Origin: JAGLTN01 sp023135255
GTDB lineage: Bacteria > Planctomycetota > Phycisphaerae > Sedimentisphaerales > Anaerobacaceae
Length of the DNA stretch: 31,307 nucleotides
Direction: 5' to 3'
Assembly (NCBI GenBank): GCA_030639495.1
Contig: DAOWCP010000018.1
Location: forward strand, 1-31,307
A model generated the notes under the pieces. That model had not been told where the DNA came from and ran no database searches. It was given only the letters and a program-made list of their open reading frames with translations. Positions 6,525 through 13,918 of the stretch are shown here, one piece after another. Position 1 is the first letter of the stretch, and every line of letters starts with the position of its first letter. The translations under genes were made by a program, and so were the position numbers.

Positions 6525-8978
6525 TTAGTTATTAGTCATTCCGAGCCAATCAGAGATCATTGGGCCGAACTTGACAACAACACCAGAGAACACAACGCTG
6601 ACCATTGTCATCAACTTGATGAGGATGTTCAGTGAAGGACCAGATGTGTCTTTGAACGGGTCACCAACAGTATCACCAATAACAGCAGCTTTATGGGCGT
6701 CAGAGCCTTTTCCGCCGTGAGCACCGTTCTCGATGAACTTCTTAGCGTTGTCCCATGCACCACCGGCATTGTTGAGTGTGATCGCGAGAACGAATCCAGC
6801 GGTCAAACCACCAACGAGCAGTCCAAGAACACCAGCAACATTGAGCACCAACCCTGTTGCTACCGGTACGATAATCGCCAGTGTTGCGGGAAGAATCATT
6901 TCTCTTTGGGCACCTGAAGTTGAAATAGATACACATTTCGCATAGTCAGGCTTACCGCTGCCGTCCAGGATGCCGGGAATATCTCTGAACTGTCTGCGAA
7001 CTTCGTTAACCATGGCACCTGCTGCACGACCGACAGCTTTCATCGTCATCGCACAGAAAACAAATGCCATCATAGCACCAAGGAACATACCGCAGATAAG
7101 CTTTGGATTCATGATAGTCAGGTCGTAAGCATCGACAAAGTGTGTCATTGATGCTGTACTTACGCTAACCAGTTCGTATCCCTGATCTTTTATAACTGCA
7201 AATGCCTTTTGAGCGCTTTCAGATGCTTCAGAGCCTTTGAAGAAAGCAATCTTACCAATAGTATAGACACCATCTTCAGCAAGTCTTCCGATCCAGATAC
7301 GAATTTCTTCGATATAAGCAGCCATAAGAGCCATAGCTGTTAACGCCGCTGAACCGATAGCAAAACCTTTGCCAGTAGCAGCAGTTGTATTACCGAGTGA
7401 GTCGAGGGCGTCTGTTCTTTTTCGAACTTCTGCACCCAGACCGCTCATCTCAGCGTTACCGCCTGCGTTATCAGCGATTGGGCCATAAGCATCAGTTGCC
7501 AATGTTATGCCTAATGTTGAAAGCATACCAACAGCGGCAAAACCGATACCGTAAAGTCCCATTGCCATATGTGTGAAACCACCCGCAAAGCCGTAAGCAC
7601 AGAGGATGCCGATTACGATAGTAATTACAGGCAGACCAGCCGAGTACATACCAGTTGCAAAACCGTCAATGATTGTCGTTGCCGCACCCATTTCAGTTTG
7701 TTCAGCAATGCCTTTTGTCGGTTTGAATTCAGCAGATGTGTAGTATTCGGTAAGCTGACCAATGACAACACCAGCGGCCAAGCCTGAAACTACAGAACCG
7801 AAAATGCCCCATGAAATCCATCCAAATTGCACCATACCAACAAGAGCGAAAAGAATTAAAACGGTGCTTCCCAGTGTTCCGAAAAGAAGGGCATGAAGCA
7901 GGTTTTTCTGTGTTGCGCCTTCTTTACATTTAACCATGAATATACCGACGATTGACAGAAGTATGCCAAGACCGGCAACGATCATCGGAGCAAGAACCGC
8001 CATTAAAGGATCGAGGTTGTTAGCTGCAAGAGCGACTGCAGGAAGTGCCGCACCAAGAGCAGCTGTTGCCAGGATCGAACCACAGTAGCTTTCGTAAAGG
8101 TCAGCACCCATACCAGCTACGTCACCAACATTGTCGCCAACATTGTCTGCGATTGTTGCGGGGTTACGTGGGTCGTCTTCCGGAATACCAGCTTCGACCT
8201 TACCAACCAGGTCAGCTCCAACGTCCGCGGCCTTAGTGAAAATACCGCCGCCAACACGTGCGAACAGTGCCTGTGTTGAAGCACCCATACCAAATGTGAT
8301 CATTGTAGTAGTAATTTCTACCAGCTTATGATGCGAATCCATTTCTTTGGGAACCAATGTCAGGCCTAAGAATTCCACACCACTCTGCATGTGCTCAGCG
8401 GTGTAGACTATCTTATCAAGGACCCAGTACCAAATTGTAATATCCAGCAGACCAAAACCAACAACAACCAGGCCCATAACAGCACCGCTTCTAAAAGCAA
8501 CCTGAAGACCACGGTTAAGGCTTACGCTTGCGCCCTGGGCGGTTCTTGCAGAAGCGTTAGTTGCGGTTTTCATTCCTAAGAATCCGCAAAGGCCGCTAAA
8601 GAAACCACCTGTCAAAAATGCGATCGGCACAAATGGATTCTGAACACCAAGGTAAGCCAGAATAGTAAAGATCACGAGAAGAACCACAAAAACGAGAGAA
8701 ACAACGCTGTACTGCCTGAAGAGGTATGCATACGCGCCTTCTCTTACGTGCCTTGCGATCTCTATCATTGTCTCATTACCCTCAGGGGCGGCCATCACCT
8801 TCTTGTAGAAGTAAAACGCAAATATCAAAGCAAGAACTGAGCTTGCCGGTGCGATATACCACGCCCACGGGGTACTTGCTGCTACTTGCTGACCACCTTG
8901 TGATGCCATTGCTGTTGTACTTAAAGCCAACAACGCAGCTATAGGTGCAACCGGATTCTTTAACAATTTATTTACCAT
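6525..8978 (-). CDS. hppA: Membrane-bound ion-pumping pyrophosphatase, K+-dependent type
   Basis: This 817-aa polytopic inner-membrane protein couples PPi hydrolysis to H+ and/or Na+ export. The PPi/Mg-binding loop is intact at 251-298 (DVGADLVGKVEAGIPEDD, then NPATIADNVGDNVGDVAG), as are DAYGPIADNAGGNAEM near 496-511 and GDTVGDPFKDTSGPSLN near the C terminus. GNTTAATGKG at 529-538 has Ala where K+-independent enzymes carry Lys, so this is the K+-dependent class; whether it moves Na+ or H+ cannot be read reliably. Roughly 16 membrane segments are expected. The N terminus has a hydrophobic stretch ending AMASQGG that may be a cleaved signal. A good Shine-Dalgarno (AAAGGAG) precedes the start, and a terminator hairpin follows the gene, so it is largely a single-gene unit. 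Confidence 0.97.
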   Translation of the reverse strand: MVNKLLKNPVAPIAALLALSTTAMASQGGQQVAASTPWAWYIAPASSVLALIFAFYFYKKVMAAPEGNETMIEIARHVREGAYAYLFRQYSVVSLVFVVLLVIFTILAYLGVQNPFVPIAFLTGGFFSGLCGFLGMKTATNASARTAQGASVSLNRGLQVAFRSGAVMGLVVVGFGLLDITIWYWVLDKIVYTAEHMQSGVEFLGLTLVPKEMDSHHKLVEITTTMITFGMGASTQALFARVGGGIFTKAADVGADLVGKVEAGIPEDDPRNPATIADNVGDNVGDVAGMGADLYESYCGSILATAALGAALPAVALAANNLDPLMAVLAPMIVAGLGILLSIVGIFMVKCKEGATQKNLLHALLFGTLGSTVLILFALVGMVQFGWISWGIFGSVVSGLAAGVVIGQLTEYYTSAEFKPTKGIAEQTEMGAATTIIDGFATGMYSAGLPVITIVIGILCAYGFAGGFTHMAMGLYGIGFAAVGMLSTLGITLATDAYGPIADNAGGNAEMSGLGAEVRKRTDALDSLGNTTAATGKGFAIGSAALTAMALMAAYIEEIRIWIGRLAEDGVYTIGKIAFFKGSEASESAQKAFAVIKDQGYELVSVSTASMTHFVDAYDLTIMNPKLICGMFLGAMMAFVFCAMTMKAVGRAAGAMVNEVRRQFRDIPGILDGSGKPDYAKCVSISTSGAQREMILPATLAIIVPVATGLVLNVAGVLGLLVGGLTAGFVLAITLNNAGGAWDNAKKFIENGAHGGKGSDAHKAAVIGDTVGDPFKDTSGPSLNILIKLMTMVSVVFSGVVVKFGPMISDWLGMTNN

Positions 8979-9042
8979 TACTGCTCCTTTAAGAGATTAA
9001 CCATTGAAACTTCTTCTTTTCTAACAGACGAAAATAGCCCGC

Positions 9043-9070
9043 AGTTTAACCAAATCCAGCTGTATTTCAA
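9043..9070 (-). promoter_or_regulatory. Probable hppA promoter
   Basis: Minus-strand TTGAAA (9070-9065) and TAAACT (9048-9043) are separated by 16 nt in the 217-bp spacer upstream of hppA. Further right, an 8-bp inverted repeat, CTTAAGGG/CCCTTAAG (about 9140 and 9193-9200), overlaps the argJ stop codon; it lacks a T tract. Confidence 0.45.
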
Positions 9071-9195
9071 GTCTTTTTATTGCATGGGCTTACATTAAAG
9101 TGAAATACCGGAAAATAATTTACTTTAGACCGGTTATTTCTTAAGGGTAGTTCTGATAATTGCCTGACTGACAAAATGAATTTTTAGAGATGCCC

Positions 9196-10398
9196 TTAAG
9201 TGTGATAGTCGGCGTTAATCATTACATATTCTTTACTTAGGTCACATCCATAGCAGAAATCCTCAGCTTTTCCAACCCCAAGAGAAATTGTTATAGTATG
9301 CTCGGTTTTTGCAATGATGCCGCTGACCTTTTTGGTGTCAAATTTTACAGGTTTTCCGTTACTAAAGACAGTTATGCTGCCGATTTTACATTTCAGCTTA
9401 TCCAGGTTCAAATTTACCCCGCATGAGCCGACCGCGCAGATTATTCTGCCCCAGTTCGGGTCGCTGCCGTGAACAGCACATTTTACCAGCGGATAATTCG
9501 CCACCGCGCGGGCTGCTTTGGAGGCCTGGGATTTATTTGCTGCCTGATTTACTACGACTTTGAAAAATTTCGTAGCCCCCTCAGCATCTAAAGCCATTCG
9601 TTTTGCAAGATCATCGCAAACATTCATCAAAGCCTTAGCGAATTTGTTATAGTCGGCACCTGCTTTTTTAATCGTTTTATTGCCCGCTTTGCCCGAAGCA
9701 AGTATCATCGCTGTGTCATTGGTACTCTGGTGGATATCTACGGTCAGCTTGTTCAGGGAATTCCCGACAGCAGCTTTTAAAGCCTTTGCCAGCAATGCTT
9801 TACTTATGTCAGCATCCGTTGTGAAAACGCTTATCGTAGTAGCCATATTAGGGCCTATCATCCCCGCGCCTTTAGCGGTTCCGCCGACAGTGACGATTTT
9901 GCCGTTGATCTTAACTGTTGCAACCGCCTGTTTTGCTTTCGTATCAGTAGTCATTATCGCCTGTGCGAAATCCAGCCCCGCTTTTGCGGAATTGCTCAAA
10001 CTCCCAGCCGCCTCATCAATTCCGAGCTTTATCTTATCTAAAGGCAGGAATTCACCAATTATGCCGGTCGAAGCAACGAGTACGTTTTCGCTTTTACAGC
10101 CTATGTTTTCTGCTGTCTGTCGGCACATTGCAAAAGCATCTTTTATGCCTTTTTTTCCTGTGCAGGCATTTGCGTTGCCGGAATTTATAACAGCTGCATT
10201 AATTTTGGCAGCTCTGATATGCTCTTTACATATTGTCACAGCCGCTGATACTATTTTATTTGTAGTAAACACTGCCGCTGCCTTGGCGCCATCAGGACAT
10301 ACCACGATCGCCAGGTCCTTATTGCCTGATCTTTTTACTCCGCAGCTTACGCCGGCTGCTTTAAACCCCTTAGCTGCTGTTATTGTGTTGTTGCTCAT
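9196..10398 (-). CDS. argJ: Bifunctional ornithine acetyltransferase / N-acetylglutamate synthase
   Basis: This 400-aa enzyme transfers acetyl from N-acetylornithine to glutamate in the cyclic arginine pathway. It belongs to the self-cleaving Ntn-like family. The alpha/beta cleavage motif is KGAGMIGPNMAT at 176-187, with Thr187 becoming the nucleophile. VASTGIIGEFLP at 108-119 supplies the oxyanion-hole region, and HQSTNDTAMILASG and DPNWGRIICAVG are further signatures. The C terminus NADYHT matches the family. HQSTNDT replaces the more common DGDTSTNDT, a mild divergence. Lysine and alanine content is high. Together with argC and the hydrolase between them it forms a same-strand group; argB, argD and argF are not in the window. 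Confidence 0.96.
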   Translation of the reverse strand: MSNNTITAAKGFKAAGVSCGVKRSGNKDLAIVVCPDGAKAAAVFTTNKIVSAAVTICKEHIRAAKINAAVINSGNANACTGKKGIKDAFAMCRQTAENIGCKSENVLVASTGIIGEFLPLDKIKLGIDEAAGSLSNSAKAGLDFAQAIMTTDTKAKQAVATVKINGKIVTVGGTAKGAGMIGPNMATTISVFTTDADISKALLAKALKAAVGNSLNKLTVDIHQSTNDTAMILASGKAGNKTIKKAGADYNKFAKALMNVCDDLAKRMALDAEGATKFFKVVVNQAANKSQASKAARAVANYPLVKCAVHGSDPNWGRIICAVGSCGVNLNLDKLKCKIGSITVFSNGKPVKFDTKKVSGIIAKTEHTITISLGVGKAEDFCYGCDLSKEYVMINADYHT

Positions 10399-10466
10399 TT
10401 TAATTTCCTTATTTAATCAGCCCCCGTTTAATTTGGGGTTCAGAACGACATTTTTGATATTGTCGA

Positions 10467-11318
10467 TTACAGGCTTTTGGTATCTATTGATCTTGGGTCA
10501 TCGATTTGGGTTTCGCCATTGGATAGTATTCCATTCATCGCAAGGTCTCTGAATTTTGCAGAAGGGTCGTAATATTTTTTGTCCATATCGAGAGTATTTG
10601 TCATTATGCCTGCTTTGTGAAATCTTAACTGCCCCGTAATCTTGCCATCTGGTTCGATAAAGCAGGACGGATAAGGACAGTAGTACCCGCTCGAATTCGA
10701 CATGCTGATCCAGAAATGATTACTCGCAGCCCGCGTTTGCATAGTCTGTCTCATTATATCGGTATGGACGCTTGGCCCTTTCTGGCGTGCATTGTAGAAC
10801 GACTGGAAAATACATTTAACATCTTCTTTCAGCATCAGTCTGTAAATCTCAGGAAAACGCAGGTCGAAGCATATCAACGCGCTGCATTTGATGCCTTTGA
10901 TATCGAAGAAAACGAATCTGTTGCCGGGCTTGTGTCTTTTCAGGTCAGCTTTAGTGCAGAAGCGTTTGTCATATCTGTCAACAATTTCGCCTTGATCGTT
11001 GATTATATATGAGCTGTTATGGGGCTTATTCGGAGCGGTCAATTCGTGTACACTGCCGAGGATTACCCATATTCCGACTTCTTTAGCTAACGCCATTATT
11101 TTTATAGTTTTTTCTTTTAAATACTGCCAGTCGAAACCATCGAAATTTGCGAAATCCGTACCGACATATCCGCTCAATGCACATTCGCTGAAATGCACCA
11201 CATCTGCGCCGCTTTCGGCAGCCTTTCGGATATATCCCTCAATTTTAGCAGCGTTTTGCTCTATAGAGCTGTCGACTGCAAACTGACATGTAGCGATATT
11301 TAAAATTTCCTCAGCCAT
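10467..11318 (-). CDS. Carbon-nitrogen hydrolase (nitrilase superfamily), substrate unknown
   Basis: This 283-aa cytoplasmic hydrolase has the complete nitrilase-superfamily triad: Glu45 in HFSECALSGY, Lys118 in YDKRFCTKAD and Cys150 in ALICFDLRFPE. Such enzymes cleave amide or nitrile C-N bonds (omega-amidase, N-carbamoyl amidase, carbamoylputrescine amidase and others). Nothing visible fixes the substrate. It starts 11 bp after argC and ends 68 bp before argJ, so it is very likely co-transcribed with arginine biosynthesis genes. A role on an amidated or carbamoylated intermediate or by-product of arginine/ornithine metabolism is possible but purely contextual. The C-terminal 25 residues (polar, ending TKSL) extend past the core. 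Confidence 0.88.
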   Translation of the reverse strand: MAEEILNIATCQFAVDSSIEQNAAKIEGYIRKAAESGADVVHFSECALSGYVGTDFANFDGFDWQYLKEKTIKIMALAKEVGIWVILGSVHELTAPNKPHNSSYIINDQGEIVDRYDKRFCTKADLKRHKPGNRFVFFDIKGIKCSALICFDLRFPEIYRLMLKEDVKCIFQSFYNARQKGPSVHTDIMRQTMQTRAASNHFWISMSNSSGYYCPYPSCFIEPDGKITGQLRFHKAGIMTNTLDMDKKYYDPSAKFRDLAMNGILSNGETQIDDPRSIDTKSL

Positions 11319-11329
11319 ATATTCCTCTG

Positions 11330-12337
11330 TTATTTCAGCCCATCAGTTTCATCCAGACCGAAAAGTATATTCATATTCTGAATTGCCTGACCGGAGGCAC
11401 CTTTGACGAGATTGTCAATAGCTGAAAATACAACTACTTTGCCCTTTGAAACAGCAGGGTAAATGTGGCAGTAATTTGTCTCAGCAACATTTTTAAGATG
11501 AGGCGCACAATCGAGAACCTGCACAAAATGCTCATCTTTGTAAAACTCATTGTAAAGCTCAGCCAGCTCATCAGTAGTCATGCTTTTTTTAGGCTCACAA
11601 TAAATCGTAGAAAGAATTCCCCTGTCGAAAGCGCCAACATGAGGCTGAAATAAAATGTTAACTTCATCACCTGCAATGTTCGCTGCGATCTGTTCCATTT
11701 CCGGCATGTGCCTGTGACAGCCTATGCCGTAAGCAAACAGATTTTCATTCATATTCGGAAAATGAAAATTTTTCGAAGGATTCTTACCAGCACCAGATGA
11801 GCCTGTAACAGCATTGTCGATAATTGAATCTATCCTAATGAGGTTGTTTTTAAGCAACGGACCAATGCCGAGGATCAATCCTGTCGGGAAACATCCTGGG
11901 TTGGCTACTAAATCTGCACCCACAATTTCCTCGCGGTAAAATTCCGGCAGGCCATAGACCGCCGTTTTGAGATTTTCCTTATCAGTGTGCGGCTGATAGT
12001 ATTTTTCATAGACAGCTGCATCCTTGATCCTGTAATCGGCGCTGAAATCGATAACTTTCAATCCTGCGTCAAGTAGTTTGGGTACAAAGCCCATCGACAC
12101 CTTATGAGGCAGACAGCAAAGCACCACCTCAGCACTTTCAGCAAGTTTACTAAAGTCTAAAGGCTCTATCTCAAGACCGCACCTTCCCTTGAATTTTGGA
12201 AAGACATCTTCTACCGCTCCGCATTCCTCCGGCAAAGCAGTCAAATAAGTCAGCTCTGCATTGTTATGCTTTAAAAGAATATCAATTGCATCCGAGCCGG
12301 TATAACCGCTTGCACCGATAATCGCAACCTTAACCAT
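11330..12337 (-). CDS. argC: N-acetyl-gamma-glutamyl-phosphate reductase
   Basis: This 335-aa NADPH-dependent enzyme makes N-acetylglutamate semialdehyde, the third step of arginine synthesis. The Rossmann motif is GASGYTGSDAIDILL at 8-22, and the catalytic Cys149 lies in ANPGCFPTGLILGIGPLL. VTGSSGAGKNPSKNFHF, GCHRHMPEMEQI, FQPHVGAFDRGILSTIY and the C-terminal NLVKGASGQAIQNMN are all family signatures. Length is typical of the 330-350 aa type. It heads the argC-hydrolase-argJ group; upstream lie a 75-bp palindromic repeat and the rpsI terminator, so its promoter must sit within about 130 bp. Confidence 0.97.
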   Translation of the reverse strand: MVKVAIIGASGYTGSDAIDILLKHNNAELTYLTALPEECGAVEDVFPKFKGRCGLEIEPLDFSKLAESAEVVLCCLPHKVSMGFVPKLLDAGLKVIDFSADYRIKDAAVYEKYYQPHTDKENLKTAVYGLPEFYREEIVGADLVANPGCFPTGLILGIGPLLKNNLIRIDSIIDNAVTGSSGAGKNPSKNFHFPNMNENLFAYGIGCHRHMPEMEQIAANIAGDEVNILFQPHVGAFDRGILSTIYCEPKKSMTTDELAELYNEFYKDEHFVQVLDCAPHLKNVAETNYCHIYPAVSKGKVVVFSAIDNLVKGASGQAIQNMNILFGLDETDGLK

Positions 12338-12373
12338 CGGACTTTCCTTTCGTTTTTTTTAAATGTATATTAC

Positions 12374-12448
12374 TCACAATTGAGTTTTCCCGTTTATACG
12401 CGGGTATCCCGATGTATATCGGAATTATAATTTTCCTCGCGGACATTT
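12374..12448. repeat. Copy 1 of a dispersed ~75-bp palindromic intergenic repeat
   Basis: The first 33 bases (12374-12406) match 23541-23573 at 27 of 33 positions without gaps, sharing TCACAATT at the left and CGCGGGTA at the right. Both copies then have an internal hairpin (here CCGAT-GTAT-ATCGG) and a closing TCGCGGA-ATTT block (here CTCGCGGACATTT). The unit sits in the argC leader, between argC and the rpsI terminator, and has no coding capacity. Confidence 0.6.
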
Positions 12449-12468
12449 CTTACCCTTCAAGGGTATGT

Positions 12469-12500
12469 AAAAAAAGCCGTCGAGTTTTTCTCTCGACGGC
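12469..12500 (-). terminator. Rho-independent terminator of rplM-rpsI
   Basis: On the minus strand GCCGTCGAG (12500-12492) pairs perfectly over 9 bp with CTCGACGGC (12484-12476) across a 7-nt loop, followed by seven T residues (12475-12469). It lies about 30 bases after the rpsI stop. Confidence 0.92.
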
Positions 12501-12530
12501 CATTGTAATAATCTGTGGTAAAATATGCAA

Positions 12531-13016
12531 TTAACGTTTCGAGAACTGGAATCTTTTTCTTGCACCTTTTTGACCAGGTTTCTTTCTCTCGACCATTCTA
12601 CTGTCACGAGTCAGATAACCGCCTTCTCTGAGTACACCAAGAAGATTCTCATCATAATTCTTCAGCGCTCTTGCAACGCCGAGCATTGAAGCACCAGCCT
12701 GGCCTGTAATCCCGCCGCCGTTAACGTTGATGAAAATATCAAACGACTTTAGTCCGTCAATCGCTGAAAGAGGAGCTACGACAGAATCCTGATCCTGTTT
12801 TCTTACGAAATAGTCCGTTAATTCTTTTTTGTTAATAAGGAGTTTGCCGTCACCTGGTTTGATCCTTACTCTGGCAACAGAGCTTTTCCTTCTTCCCAGA
12901 CCCCAATAAAAACCACCTTTGTCAGGCCCTTTCTTAGCGGAAGGGGCAACAACAGTTGCTGCATCCGTCGTCGGTACCGATATATCGAGCGTATTTTCGC
13001 TATTGGTTTCTGCCAT
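12531..13016 (-). CDS. rpsI: 30S ribosomal protein uS9
   Basis: This 161-aa ribosomal protein contacts the P-site tRNA with its basic C-terminal tail. GLGRRKSSVARVRIKPGDGK, INVNGGGITGQAGAS, LGVARAL and the end RMVERKKPGQKGARKRFQFS identify it; the tail closes SKR, the universal end. The N terminus has an extra polar segment of about 30 residues (ENTLDISVPTTDAATVVAPS) before the conserved core, longer than E. coli S9 but seen in other lineages. It lies 20 bp after rplM and just before a strong terminator, the standard uL13-uS9 operon. Confidence 0.97.
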   Translation of the reverse strand: MAETNSENTLDISVPTTDAATVVAPSAKKGPDKGGFYWGLGRRKSSVARVRIKPGDGKLLINKKELTDYFVRKQDQDSVVAPLSAIDGLKSFDIFINVNGGGITGQAGASMLGVARALKNYDENLLGVLREGGYLTRDSRMVERKKPGQKGARKRFQFSKR

Positions 13017-13036
13017 AATCTAAAATCTTTCTTAAA

Positions 13037-13468
13037 CTAAAAGAGTTCTATTTTTTCAGGTTTCTGTGCTTGGTTCTCATGTTCCGGACCACGATAAACT
13101 TTCAGCTTTTTCATCATAGCTACAGCAAGCTTATTTTTGGGCATCATACGCCTGACAGCGAGTTCGATAACCCTTTCAGGCTTCTTTTCCATCATATCAG
13201 CGAAACTGACATATTTATGGCCGCCTGGAAAATGAGTATAGTAGTCATACTCTTTTGTCTCAGCTTTTCTGCCGGTCAATTTAATTTTTTCCGCGTTAAC
13301 CACTACTACATAGTCTCCCGTATCAACGTGCGGAGTATATATAGGCTTAGTTTTGCCCATTAATATAGGTGCTATCCTCGCAGCCATGCGACCCAAAATC
13401 GCGCCTTCTGCGTCAACAAGCAGCCATTTTTGTTCAACTTGATCTTTTTTTGCTAAAAAACTCTTCAT
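13037..13468 (-). CDS. rplM: 50S ribosomal protein uL13
   Basis: This 143-aa early-assembly large-subunit protein is identified by KWLLVDAEGAILGRMAARIA, GDYVVVVNAEKIKLTGRKA, YYTHFPGGHKYVSF, VRRMMPKNKLAVAMMKKL and VYRGPEHENQAQKPE. Length and ends are standard. It is the first gene of the rplM-rpsI operon. The start is preceded by GGAGC (plus-strand gctcc just right of 13468), and a clear promoter lies 35-60 bp upstream. In many bacteria uL13 autoregulates this operon; the leader here is too short to judge. Confidence 0.97.
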   Translation of the reverse strand: MKSFLAKKDQVEQKWLLVDAEGAILGRMAARIAPILMGKTKPIYTPHVDTGDYVVVVNAEKIKLTGRKAETKEYDYYTHFPGGHKYVSFADMMEKKPERVIELAVRRMMPKNKLAVAMMKKLKVYRGPEHENQAQKPEKIELF

Positions 13469-13501
13469 AGAGAAGCTCCAATTACTTACAGAAAAACCAA
13501 T

Positions 13502-13529
13502 ATTTTAGCCAATGATAAACAATTGTCAA
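13502..13529 (-). promoter_or_regulatory. rplM-rpsI promoter
   Basis: A perfect minus-strand TTGACA (13529-13524) and TAAAAT (13507-13502) are separated by 16 nt. Predicted initiation gives a leader of about 25-30 nt before the rplM ATG. Confidence 0.75.
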
Positions 13530-13608
13530 CTGTTTTTGATGTAAAAAAAATAACAATTCTTCATTTTGCCCTGTTACTTTGCCACACAACCAGCTCTTTG
13601 CAGCCAAA

Positions 13609-13641
13609 AAGCTGTTTTTGAGCTGTTTTTGATTAAAAAGT
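13609..13641 (+). repeat. Left copy of a repeat flanking the 1024-aa gene
   Basis: This contains a tandem 11-bp unit (GCTGTTTTTGA, about twice) followed by TAAAAAGT. The 22 bases at 13609-13630 are identical to 17082-17103, and the TAAAAAGT end recurs at 17110-17117 after a short length difference. The copies are in the same orientation on either side of the secreted-protein gene. The rest of 13530-13918 is AT-rich with no gene. Confidence 0.6.
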
Positions 13642-13731
13642 AATTGAAAATAGCAAAAAGTCATGTAATTGAAACCAACCTGCTTAGTCCTATAATTATA
13701 GCCTCATACTGGCGAGAGATGCGTTTTTGGC

Positions 13732-13760
13732 TTGTATTTATGGTTAAGGAATAGTATAAT
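13732..13760 (+). promoter_or_regulatory. Promoter for the 1024-aa secreted protein
   Basis: TTGTAT (13732-13737) and a perfect TATAAT (13755-13760) are spaced 17 nt apart. Initiation near 13767 would leave a leader of about 150 nt before the ATG at 13919, unusually long; no known riboswitch motif was seen in it. The gene has an AAGGATAGGA ribosome-binding region. Confidence 0.6.
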
Positions 13761-13918
13761 AACTCGGTTTGTGTATTGAGCAAAGTGACTATTGTTTAAT
13801 GCGGAATGGCGAGAAAATGAATTTTTATAGATCAACTATCTTACGCTAACAAAATTGAATAAAAGAGCGATACCGGTACGCGGTTTTAATAAAAAAACTT
13901 ATTAGAAAGGATAGGAAA

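Noticed and set aside
9680..10552. Long plus-strand frame of 290 codons opposite argJ
   Set aside because: It is antisense to argJ, whose catalytic motifs are intact; its composition is that of a shadow frame of an Ala/Lys-rich protein, with no recognisable domain.
12425..12607. Short minus-strand frame across the rpsI terminator
   Set aside because: It runs through a perfect intrinsic terminator and into rpsI; no protein features.
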